From Seison nebaliae (Eukaryota; Rotifera; Pararotatoria; Seisonacea; Seisonidae): 64,000 nucleotides of DNA. The stretch lies in assembly GCA_023231475.1 (NCBI GenBank), contig JALJEE010002328.1:1-64000 (forward strand). The letters run 5' to 3'. Made by a program: the position numbers and the translations under genes. Shown in pieces: positions 26,540-36,822 of the stretch (its first letter is position 1; each line of letters opens with the position of its first letter). A model generated the notes under the pieces. The model made no database searches, was not told the DNA's origin, and saw only the letters and a list, made by a program, of their open reading frames with translations.

Positions 26540-26955
26540 TTATTTTCCTTTATTTTCGATTTCAGTCGATTGTCCAATTGTTGATGCTCCTGAATATTGT
26601 TTTAACCATTCATCATCCGCCCAAATCGGCTTCGATTTATCCATATTCATATCTCGAGGATTTGCCACATTCACACGTAATGTCCGTCCAAATAATTCAT
26701 TCTCGTCCAAATTATCGATAACATCCTTTGCTTCACTTACCGTTTCGAGATGAACGAAAGCAAAACCACGATGCTTCCCCGTCTCATTGTTGATCGGCAT
26801 AGTAATCGTCAAAATTTCTCCAAATGATGATATGATAGTTCTCAAAATCTCTTCGGTCACATTTTCAGCTAATCCGCCTAAAGTGAAAAACAAGAAAATA
26901 GAACAAATGGATTAAAAGTAAAAATTAAACCGATATGAAGAAACTTATCATTCAT
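26540..26955 (-). CDS. RRM-only cyclophilin-E-like (PPIE/Cyp33) protein
   Basis: Exons 26955-26931 and 26877-26540, about 120 aa. One RRM: RNP2 is LHIGGL and RNP1 is HRGFAFVHL, followed by ELFGRTLRVNVANP and then PIWADDEWLKQYSG. That last motif matches the region just after the RRM of cyclophilin E (PVWSDDDWLKKFSG), a spliceosome-linked prolyl isomerase. Here the protein stops about 20 residues later, with no cyclophilin domain in this or a downstream exon. RNA binding is likely retained; isomerase activity is not encoded here. Confidence 0.8.
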
Positions 26956-27086
26956 TTTAATATAAAGCTTAAATTTTAAATGAAAAATTTGACAATAAAT
27001 AAAAACTTTTCAATTATTTAATGAATAAGGAAATCATTTGAATATTGTTCATTATATTCAATTCTCAAATTAAAGAGATATCAAAT

Positions 27087-27777
27087 ATGATTCCAATAAC
27101 TGCTATTACTTCGATTCCTAGCACTGTGATTCAGGATGTGAACCATAATGATCGAGAACGCTTTGAAGAACTTAGAGCCTTTGCGAAGTCATTACAAAGC
27201 AACGACGATGATCCTTTAACCACAATGATTAAGATGGACATCAATTTTTATAATTTTTCACTTACTCCAAATTTAGGTTTTTTATTTGATAGTTTGTTGA
27301 GATTTTTTATATTTTTGTAGAAACTCCAATTAACTTGTGGAATGAACTTTATTTTCAAGAATATTTCAGAATAAAAGATAATGAATTTATAACTAATCCA
27401 AAAAGGAGAAAACATTCCATACTTGTAGAATGTGTCGAACAATTCAATACAGAATTCTTCGCCCATATTAACAAAATTCGTCCTATTTTTACAACAGTAT
27501 GCACCAATCATTATAAACATCGACTCGTTTCACTTTTACTCGTAAACTATTTACAACATTTTTTCAACAGAAATATTTTTTGAAAGACAAGAAATTATCT
27601 GTTAATAAGAATGACGTAGAGAAGTTAGACATGCAAATCGAAGTGTTGGAGAAGAAACAAAATGAGTTGATTGGGAAGTGTCAGGAGGTTTGCAATAATT
27701 CTTTTTCTCTTTGTAAACATATGTGTACGTCAGATGGAAAGAAGAATTCGATTGGTTCAAAATTATTTTCAAAATGA
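27087..27777 (+). CDS. Orphan protein with C-terminal coiled coil
   Basis: Exons 27087-27276, 27321-27496, 27571-27777 join in matching phases over 44- and 74-bp introns, about 190 aa. An upstream in-frame ATG at 27045 would add 14 residues. The N-terminal half has RERFEELRAFAKSLQSNDDD, the middle NLWNELYFQEYFRI, and the end a coiled coil (VEKLDMQIEVLEKKQNELI) followed by four Cys. No signal peptide or membrane segment. Family not recognised. The gene ends 170 bp before the ZC2HC1 start on the same strand. Confidence 0.6.
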
Positions 27778-27947
27778 GAATTGTTCTAAATAATTGAAGC
27801 TTAATTTTCTAAGAAATATTTTCATTTTTAAAACATTTTCTAAAATTTTTGCATTCCAAGGAAAAAGTTTATAATATTCATGTTGCTATGACTAATTCCT
27901 AAGTAGATTGAAGAATAAAGCAGTATCATATTTATTAATCCGTAACT

Positions 27948-30059
27948 ATGGAGGATGAAGGTTCTAAAATTTTTCTTATTTACTATGACATTTCTTTAAT
28001 AATTTATGAAATTATCCAATCTTTTACGTAAAAATTCTTGTTGATATTAAAGAATTCGTTCCACCAAATCAATTAAATTTGCATGAATGTAAGTTTTGTG
28101 GTCGACGATTCGTTTCAGAAACTTTCGTTAGCATTTACTTCATATCATCAATTGTTCAATGAATTTGAGAAACTAGGTGAAACATCAAAAAATTTGTAAT
28201 AAACCTAAATCACGAAGAGTTTTCGATTCAGGCAAACAACGAGCACAAGGTTCAGATGTTCCATATTCAAATACAAAAGTCACAAACTTAATACGCAAAA
28301 ATCCAGAGGATTATAAAGATCCGAAAAGTTTTTTCCAAATCGTTCTAAATGAAGTAGTTATAATTGAATTTTTTTGGTAGTTGAAAAGGCGAAGGAAAGA
28401 AAAAGAAATTGGCGAACTAAACATGAAGAACTTGTAAATAATATAAGAGCAGCACGTGGGGCGCCACCGTTACCTGGAAGTCAATCTCCAAATACTTATG
28501 GAGTTAAACAGGTACCTGCCGGGTATATTAGTTGTGAATATTGTGGTCGTTCATTTAATGAATCAGCCGCCGAACGTCATATTCCATTTTGTCGTGAACA
28601 AAAGATGAAAAACGAGTTGAGAAGAAAGAACGAACAAATGAATTCAAGAAATCGATCCCTAATCAATAGTTCCAAGTCGAAGGTTATCGAAATATTTATT
28701 TGTCATCAAATTTTCAACTATAAAATTTCCTAGAGCTCCTCATATACTAATGCAACAAATAATCATGTTAATTCGAACAATAATAATAGTAATATGTCGC
28801 GTCATATGCCAAAGCAACGACAATATGTTTCAAACAATTCTCGAGGACAACATGATGATGCTGTTGGTAATTATGGAGATGAAGAAAGAAATGTAAAAGG
28901 AAGAAAACCTTCCGTAAGAAAGACGAACGTTAAAAGTACAATGAGCAATAAAGATCGATTAAATGGCGTTAACCGTTTTAACATGGAAGACGAACGTGCC
29001 ATCGATATGGGAAGAAAACCGGTTCAATTCAATAATCAGTCCTCGAAGTTTGTTAATTTTTGACGATATTAACTTAATTTTCGTTCAATCGAAACGATGT
29101 TTATTGGAAATTAAGGTATGATAATAATTCTAGTTTACCAATTTTAATGAGAAGGAAAAATAAAGTTATTCCTATTAAGAAGAAATGGGCAGAACCTGTC
29201 ACTAAACCAAAAACGAAAGCTCCACCAAAAACTGTTCGATTAGTAGACAAATCTCCATTAGATGTCGCTAGGAAAACTATATATCGAACGTTTAATAGTA
29301 AAACATCAATTTCACCCATCATAAAGGGACCGAATAACACTAATAGTAACGAATTAAGTTTATTAGACTATCCAAATGATAATTGTGAATCGATGAAGAA
29401 AAATTTCGATAAGATCGTTAAAGAAACTAGATTTTTAAATGATAGTTTAACAATTAACGATTCGTTCAAATGCTACACCAGTTTTGATAAAAGTTCTGAC
29501 TATGATAAAAATGATGGAACTTTATCAATATCTGACATGGATGAAATATTGACTGATACGAATAATGAGTATTAATTTTCTTCATAGCTTTTTATTATTA
29601 ATAAGTTTTTGTTCTTTATATTCTTCCTTATAATCTCATTTCTTATTAATATTAGTTTTTTAATTTAATTTTATCGAAATTTAAATAATTAATTAATCTT
29701 TCAACACTCTTTGCTTTTTAGTCATTATCTTTCATCAAATGGAGGACACGGCTCACCTAAAAGAGTGACGCCCAACCGAAATTCAACAACTAGAATGTTA
29801 TTATCCTCATTATTATTTTCACATAATCTTTTCTTTTAGAAAAAAATCGCCATCTACTCAATATGACAAGATGACGAAAGCTCCAACTGCGCAAGAAATG
29901 ATGATGAGAGCTCAACATCAAAAACAGAAACAAACAGAAGCGAATATTGTGGCAAATGAACAACGACTGAGTGCTCGATTCTGTTCAGATTGTGGTGGTC
30001 GTTTTCCTAGTGAAGTAGCTAAGTTTTGTATGATGTGTGGTAAACGTCGAAATACTTAA
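27948..30059 (+). CDS. ZC2HC1-family C2HC zinc finger protein
   Basis: Eight exons: 27948-27960, 28053-28126, 28177-28327, 28381-28682, 28734-29047, 29134-29568, 29722-29796, 29840-30059; all phases agree, about 528 aa. First zinc site CKFCGRRF ... HQKIC, second CEYCGRSF ... RHIPFC, the paired C2HC fingers of ZC2HC1A/B. Between them is RNWRTKHEELVNNIRAARG, a family hallmark. A long Asn/Lys-rich disordered middle follows. The end CSDCGGRFPSEVAKFCMMCG matches the conserved C-terminus, a probable third zinc-binding element. Cellular role of the family is poorly known. The first coding exon is only 13 nt. Confidence 0.87.
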
Positions 30060-30149
30060 GGAGGAAAGAAAATTTATAATTTCAAAAAAAATTTCGAAAA
30101 TATTCTCTAAAAATATTAAATGAAATTTCTGATCATCAAATTGTTCCAT

Positions 30150-30860
30150 CTACAACATTTTAGGCATTTGTTTTTGTTTCTCAGCCAATTTCCCAACTTT
30201 CTGTTTGACGTATTCCTCCCTTGTCGGTAATCCATAAATATCTTGATCTTAATTTAAATTCAATATTCAAAATTAATCGTAAATAAAAAATAAAACCTGG
30301 ATGTTTTCTTTCCCACAACATTCGATGTTTTTGTTTGAAATATGCATTTATTGCGTTGTCTTGAATTCCCAAATCGCCAACTAAAAAAATTATGTATTTT
30401 TTATTGTTTTTTCCATCATAAAATTGTAACATTGAACATTATATCCTGTTATTGCAGCCCGTAAGTCATATTCAAGATGGTAGCATGGCTCCATATCAAC
30501 TATACCACCGCGTTCAAAAGCACATTGTTCATATCTTTGAGTAAGAATTTTGATAATTTGTGCTGCAACTTTTCTATAGAAGAAATATGAAAATTAATAT
30601 TTAAACAAAATAAAACTTATCTCGCTTAAATTGAATGTTTGCTTCATACACACAAACATCATCATCCTTATGACATTCATCTACTGTTCTCACTCTGTTA
30701 AATCGACGATGATAATATGGATAATCTTGTCGATTAGCTTCAATTATAGTTCCTTCAGAAAGAAAATCATACATAGTGATGGAATAATTAAAATTTAACT
30801 TCGAAACCAATCAATTGGTTTATCTATGACTACCGTCTTCATTCCGTCAACGAACTCCAT
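30150..30860 (-). CDS. NDUFB10: NDUFB10, respiratory complex I accessory subunit (PDSW)
   Basis: Nuclear-encoded subunit of mitochondrial NADH dehydrogenase, membrane arm, intermembrane-space side. Exons: 30860-30800, 30737-30617, 30573-30431, 30380-30297, 30247-30150, about 168 aa. Landmarks: DKPIDWFR near the N-terminus, YYHRRFNRV, DECHKDDDVCVYEANIQFKR (family DITECEVDD...CMYEAEMQWKR), the Cys pair in EQCAFERGG and EPC, and the C-terminal QKHRMLWERK. The paired cysteines fit the oxidative-folding pattern of this subunit. Length matches the family. It stops 90 bp from the convergent ZC2HC1 stop. Confidence 0.9.
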
Positions 30861-31039
30861 AATAAATAATCTGAAGGAAATATTAAGTCAAAAGAAAAAT
30901 CAGCGAACAGTGCCACAAATTTGATTTAAAGCATTTTTTGAAAAGCAAACGAAAATTGCAAAATATACATTTTTCTTTATAATATTTTTCTTCATTCGAT
31001 TTTTTTAATTACTAATCGACATCCAATTATGGAACAATA

Positions 31040-31460
31040 AATATAGTATTATATAATTGTAAGGTGACTATGGTAGCATTGAATCGGCTCGAATTGGCTT
31101 TAATCGAACAGCGGTCAAGAAATCCTGACCTAAATCCCATGGAAAATGTATGGACAATAATTACCATGCGATTAGAAGAAAAAATGTAGCATTTGAAAAA
31201 GAAGGCCTTTGGACGGCTATTCAATCAGTTGGAGAGAACATCGAACCGCGCATTCTAAAAAATTGTACAATAAGCATGAATAAGCGATTATTAGAAGTCC
31301 TCAAATGTAAAGGAAGTTGGACAAAATATTAAGAGTAGAATTTTAACCATTTTTTTTTAAATAAACGGATAATTTATAAAATGTTCGAGAATTTCTTTAA
31401 CAACTATTTTTGAAAACTATGGGAATTGTTATGTTCGAGATATTTCTTTACGCACTGTAG
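31040..31460 (+). mobile_element. Tc1/mariner-type DNA transposon remnant
   Basis: The C-terminal part of a DDE transposase is readable: NPDLNPMENVWTII carries the third catalytic acid region of Tc1-like enzymes. After an A-run frameshift, the frame continues with LWTAIQSVGENI and ends EVLKCKGSWTKY. The right end near 31451-31460 reads TTACGCACTGTA, like Tc1 family termini. ATGTTCGAGA occurs at 31381 and again at 31432. The 5' half of the element is missing, so it is an inactive fossil. Confidence 0.75.
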
Positions 31461-31469
31461 TCTGAATGG

Positions 31470-31790
31470 TAAAGGGACATGTTCGTCAAGTATGATCATT
31501 TTTGTCCAATAGAACTTGCAAGTTGCAAGTTGCAACCAACCAAATTTCTAATCCATTCGCAACATATGTGTTCGATCTTGATCTGCAATGTTCTATTTAT
31601 CAATTTTTACGGCGTCTGTTTTAATAAAATGAGCATTGTGATGATGTTAGAAGAACTTCTCACTCATGAATGTAATGGTAAAACTTTTATAATTGATGGA
31701 GATTTCAACCTCTCTCTTAATGTTAATCAGTGGAAAGAATCTTCTACGCAGATTCGATTGTTATTTTGTTGACTTAGAACTTAATATATA
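31470..31790 (+). mobile_element. LINE endonuclease fragment
   Basis: A short frame has INFYGVCFNK and then TFIIDGDFNLSLN, the strand and GDFN motif of the APE-type endonuclease, in the same order as in the LINE at 1-469. The upstream part is scrambled and the fragment ends within about 300 bp. It sits directly beside the Tc1 remnant, so this spot has taken more than one insertion. Confidence 0.65.
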
Positions 31791-32568
31791 TATAATATAT
31801 AATATTAATATATAGTAAAAATACTCTTACTTTTCGGTCACTTAATGGTGTTTCATAGATTGACCATTTTTTAATATCGAATAATCTATGTAAGAATGTC
31901 TGTGAATGTTTCAACTCCGATAAATTTGAGTTAGCCGATTACTTCGCTATCAAACTGACGATTGCTTGCTGTCTAATAATCCGCATTAGACGGTTTTAGA
32001 AAGTTCTAGAATTTTCAGACGTCATCAGACCCCGTACTTATTTATTTTCCATGTCTTAAAGAGCTGGTTATATTGGGACGTGCTACCGCAGTGGTCTATG
32101 CACGTTCCATACGTCATAACGATGGGACACATGTCTCACGCAACGTAGTTCAATTTATTCGGACAACATTCAATAAAAGAAAATTAGATTTGTCCAAAAA
32201 ATAAATTAGACAATACAACCGCTAAAGTGTCCAATTACTTTAATTTTTATGTGTATAGAGTCTATACTATAAACGTCTGTAACTCACATATTCCTAAAAG
32301 AAAATACATATATTAAGGTAGCACCGAAAAGTGTTAAAGAAGATACTCATCAGCATTATTTTCATTATTAAAAGATGATTGCAGAAAGATGACATTCGAG
32401 TTTAACTGCAAAATAGACTGAATACATTATGGAAAGTGACTGTATTACATTTTTAATTATATTTTAAATTGTGTGAGAAATTAAAATTGTTGGCTGTTTA
32501 AATTTTAGTAGAAGCGCTAATATTATTTTCGAACTATTAAAAAAATATTTATTTTCGTTCAAGGAAAG
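31791..32568. other. Intergenic with partial SINE-like head
   Basis: About 780 bp. At 32072-32148 lies a second, inverted copy of the SINE-like head seen at 4110-4030, with GTGC and GCAC arms around CAGTGGTCTAT. The rest is unremarkable AT-rich sequence that should include the UQCRC2 promoter. Confidence 0.5.
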
Positions 32569-34048
32569 ATGTTGAAGAATTTCAGAGTTATTAGATTTTA
32601 TTTAAATGTTCTTTTTAACTTTTATTTTACTAAATTTATTAGAGGTCGTTCTCGACAGCGTTGAAAACGAAGGAATCGATTGGAAGTGTCAAAGTGAGTT
32701 TCTTTTTTTCTTATTTATAATAATGTTAATTTTTTAATGGTAAAAGTTTGGAAGACATGCTTCTGGAATGAGGTATGCTGTTGACAACAGAAATGAAAAT
32801 CCTACATTATCGAGAGTGATGATAAATGTAGAGGGTGGATGTCGTTATGAGACATCGGACAACAAAGGATTATCTCATATTATCCGTGCGTTTTCATCAT
32901 TGTCATCCTCATATTTTTCTTCACTGGGAATAATTCGAAGTTTGGAGTATTTGGGAGCTAATATGAATGTGATGAATACGAAGGAGAATATACAATACCT
33001 TCTTGAAGTTTTACCCGGAGACAATTGTATGAATGCGTTGAAATATTTCGGTCATTCCGCATTCACTCCGGTGTACAAGCCATGGGAGATTGAAGATAAT
33101 CGGTCACGTTTAGTCATGGAGAAGAAGGAGATTGAGCAAAATAAATTATTCCTATCAATGGAGGCAGCACATAATGTGGCGTTTAATGGAAAAACTCTTG
33201 GACGTTCACTTTATATCGATGAAGACAGGGCAGATGTTGTCAATACGGAAATGTTATTGAATTATCATGCGAGCATGTTTGCTCCGGAAAGAATATCCAT
33301 CATTTTTCAAGGAATTGACGAATCGGCCGCTGAGATAATGATGAACGAACTCGGTCTCATTAAACAATCCGCCAATTATAATCAGAATTTCACTTTGCCG
33401 ATGGAAATTAAGCCAGCGAAGATTTGTCAAGCTAATCCCGAGTTTCATGGTGGTGTAATGAAAAAAGAATCACTCTCTCCTTTAAGTTATATAACGATTG
33501 CTGGACCGGGAACAGCTAGAGGGGCAGGAGATGCATCAGCTTTTTCAGTTCTCCAACAATTATTAGGTACCGGTCCAGTCATCAAATATGGTGATTGTAC
33601 TGGAATGATAGGTCGTTCAATGAGATCAATGAAATCATCAGATATGGTCCAATCATCAGCATTCAATCTTAATTATAAAGATTGTGGCTTATTCGGTATA
33701 TCGTTAATTAGTGACAGATGTGATGCAAAAGAATCGATCATCAATGTCATGAGTCAATTGAAGACATTGGCATTGAAGAAACCGGAACAACAACAATTAG
33801 ATGTAGCAAAGAAACAAGCAAAAATTCAATATGAAATGAAATGCGAATTATCTCAATGTCAAATGGAATCATTAGCATTAGATTGTGTGGAGAATAAAGG
33901 CGAATGTTTGACACCTCCAAATTACGATAATGTTACTTCCGAACAAATATCGATAGCTGCAAAGAAAATGTTAAATGGTGGACAAGTAGCAATTGGCGTT
34001 GCGGGGAATGTAGATAACATTCCATCACTTAAACAACTAATGAACTGA
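32569..34048 (+). CDS. UQCRC2: UQCRC2, cytochrome bc1 complex core protein 2
   Basis: Mitochondrial inner-membrane complex III subunit. Exons: 32569-32586, 32643-32693, 32747-34048, about 456 aa, normal length. The N-terminus MLKNFRRSFSTALKTK is a mitochondrial presequence. The M16 peptidase fold is present: VMINVEGGCRYE, GLSHIIRAF, NIQYLLEVL, and later SYITIAGPGTARG and AFSVLQQLLGTGPVIKYG. The zinc-binding HxxEH of active M16 proteases is absent, as expected for core 2. The second intron starts GTGAGT, one of few without T at +3. Confidence 0.92.
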
Positions 34049-34237
34049 CAAAGAAAGCAGTAAACATCAATTAATAATTCAATTACAAAAACAATATTTT
34101 CTTCTCGACAAAATTTATTTGCTCGATTTCTCTCCTTTTTAATTCTTTGAAAAAAAAAGAGTATTTAAAAAGATTCTATCTTCTTCTTTTCTATTTGGAA
34201 ACGACCAGATTCTCCTCGCATTTTCTTCTGACGTAAT

Positions 34238-35128
34238 ATGAAATTCTTTTATGAAATTTTGTCACAACCATGTCGCTCCATAATGTTAATGTTAATGAAA
34301 GGTAAGGTTCAATTTGAAGGTATTCCAATCCGTTTAGGGAAAAGTTATCATTTAAAAATATTTTTTTCCATTCATTTTATCGGCTTCCATTAGGAGAGCA
34401 TTTAACCGATTCTTTTAAGAGAATTAATCCATTGCAAAGAGTTCCAGTTCTGGAGTTCGAAAATGAGACAGGAAAAAGAGAAACTCTAATAGAAAGGTTT
34501 TCTTTTTATCACTGTAATTTCTTTCAACTATTCTCAATATCATATTAGTTGTGTAATAGGACATTATTTAGGTAAGAATTATGTTAACGATTGGTATCCA
34601 ATTGAAAATAAGGAAAAACAACGACAAATAGATTCAATTCTCCACTGGCAACATTTAAATATTCGATTAGGAGGATCATATATTTTCCGATCAGTAGTTG
34701 GTCTTTTTATTTTCCTTTAATATTCTTCATACGATTTTTCCTCATTCCAACATCATTCTCACTAAAATTTTTATTTTGTTTCTTCCTTCTGTAAGGCAAT
34801 GGGAGGTAAAAATGAATCTCTTAATAAGCAGAATGTTCAACTAGGAAAAATAGTTCTCCATCGTGCTTTCGATGACATGAAAAATTATTTCTTGAAGAAC
34901 AATTTATATATGTTAAATGATAAATTTACTATTGGTGATTTGTTTGTAATGATGGAATTAGAGCAACCATTATCCGTTGGTTACGAGTTGACTGATAAGA
35001 AAATTAGTGAATGGTATGAACGATGCAAAGGAAATATTGACGAGAAGGATTACGAAGATGTTCTAGTTTTTAAAGGGAAGTTATTGAATAAATTCCGCGA
35101 TCGATATTTACAATTGGAAAGAAAATGA
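34238..35128 (+). CDS. Theta-class glutathione S-transferase
   Basis: Cytosolic detoxification enzyme that conjugates glutathione. Exons: 34238-34343, 34394-34496, 34549-34696, 34796-35128, about 229 aa, standard length. The N-terminal thioredoxin-like domain starts MKFFYEILSQPCRS; the Ser in LSQPCR corresponds to the theta catalytic Ser. NPLQRVPVLEF carries the cis-Pro and TLIESCVIGHYL the glutathione-binding Glu-Ser. The helical C-domain has ILHWQHLNIR and NDKFTIGDLFVMMELEQP, matching theta GST signatures. It lies 190 bp downstream of UQCRC2 on the same strand. Confidence 0.88.
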
Positions 35129-36302
35129 TTATTTACTTTATGCGTTTTGCCTGAAAGAAACTTTCATCAATTTCTTATTTTGACAACTAATGTTTAGTGA
35201 GGAACGCGAAAACAATGTATCAGAAGGAAAAATAAAAATAGAATGAGCGAATTTTATTCATCAAAATAATTTTATTTATTCAATCTTCTTAATAAATTTC
35301 TTTTTTGCATAATGACCTCATTAGATAACGAAGGAAACATCATGTTTAAACATCATTCTTCGTCAAAAAAAATACTTATTAAATCTAATATTCAGGTTGG
35401 CTGAATAAGACACATGACATTCAATAATATTCGTCACTCAGTCGGATAAGTATTAAAATCTGCACTTCCAAAAAATCATTCGTTGACTTATTTTATCTTA
35501 TTGATCGAGTAAATTATGTCTGAACATTTTCGACAACTATATTTCCACCATTAAGATAATTATGATTATGTCATTGATCGAACTCGTCCTACTCGTCAAA
35601 AAACCGAATGATTGGCGAACACCCATCAATTGGTGTATTTAGATGTATGTAATTAAAACCCATTCTATTCCATTCTGCAGATGTGCTTCTTTTAATTCTG
35701 GTTAACATTCTCGAATTTAAAATGATTCTTCTTTCGTCATTTATTTTCTAAACATTTTCAATTATCAACTAATGAAATAAATTTATTCATAATTCTGAAT
35801 TTCATTCCATCCCATATTCTTTTCTTCATTTTATTCTCTTTATCTTTGAAATTTCCCTTAGAAAGAAATTCCTTTTATCTGTTAATGACATATTCATTTC
35901 ACTTAAAAACCCATAATGTCTAAATCTTTCCAAGATGAACTAACGATAAGCTACTCTTATTATAATTATTTCTCTTATTAGCTATTACGTGAATAATCCT
36001 CCCTTTCTCATTCTCATCTCATTCTTTTAATCTAAAAAATTTCCTTTTAAACTATCGAATTTTCGTTAAAATTTCGAGTGATCACTTTTTATACTTCTCT
36101 GTACGAAAATATTACTGTTTAATCCCAGACATATAATCTATTGAATAATTCCACTAAAATGTTCATTATTCTCAAGATTAGTTATATCCTATTTTTGACG
36201 TACTTTTTAAAATAAAATTAACTACTACTATTTATAATATGATGAAATAATTTTCTTTTTGTTAGAAAAAATTTTCGTAAATTTTTCCAAATTTTCATTT
36301 TG
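35129..36302. other. Intergenic
   Basis: About 1.2 kb of AT-rich DNA with no supported exon or repeat; presumably the 3' flank of the GST gene and the promoter of the peptide gene at 36303. Confidence 0.5.
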
Positions 36303-36689
36303 AATATGTGGAGACAATGTCCAGTTTATATTTTGTTCAGCTTAATCATTCTGCTAATATGTGAACACAAATGTTATGTTGTGGAAAGAAAACTCAAAAA
36401 GATTCCGATTGGCGTTTTCCAAATGACGAATTCGATCTGCGGCGATTGTGAAAAACTGTATGAGAATAATCGATTTTCCGATTGCATCAATAATGCTGAA
36501 TGTGTAAAAGTTAATTTCAATCAGATCTTTCTCTTTGATTTTAATTCTTTTAATTTTTAGAGTTACAAAATATGTCTCAATACTTGTCCAAGAGATTCGA
36601 TGGCATTCTTTAACTTTACGAACGATGTATTTCGAATGATCGAACAATATATGGAAGCTGGCTATGATTTTCAGTTAGAAGAGAAATAA
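36303..36689 (+). CDS. Cys-rich secreted peptide, faintly CHH/ITP- or eclosion-hormone-like
   Basis: Exons 36303-36499 or so and 36561-36689, phase 0, about 109 aa. The N-terminal hydrophobic segment (VYILFSLIILLICEH) is a signal peptide. The mature part has ICGDCEKLYENNRFSDC and then C-x5-C-x4-C-x3-C. The C-x2-C-x11-C core resembles both the ion-transport-peptide/CHH family (ICEDCYNLYR...) and eclosion hormone (CAQCKKM...), but later Cys spacing matches neither. It is probably a disulphide-rich hormone or venom-like peptide; the family assignment is weak. The intron is one of few beginning GTA. Confidence 0.6.
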
Positions 36690-36822
36690 TTCATTGGATA
36701 TTGACAAGATATTGTTTTTATCGAATTTCTTTATTATTCATTTTATATCTATTAATTGATTCTAGCTGCTATCGATTCGATTATAGTCATTTGCATCTTC
36801 TCAGAAATAAATTTTGTTTCTA

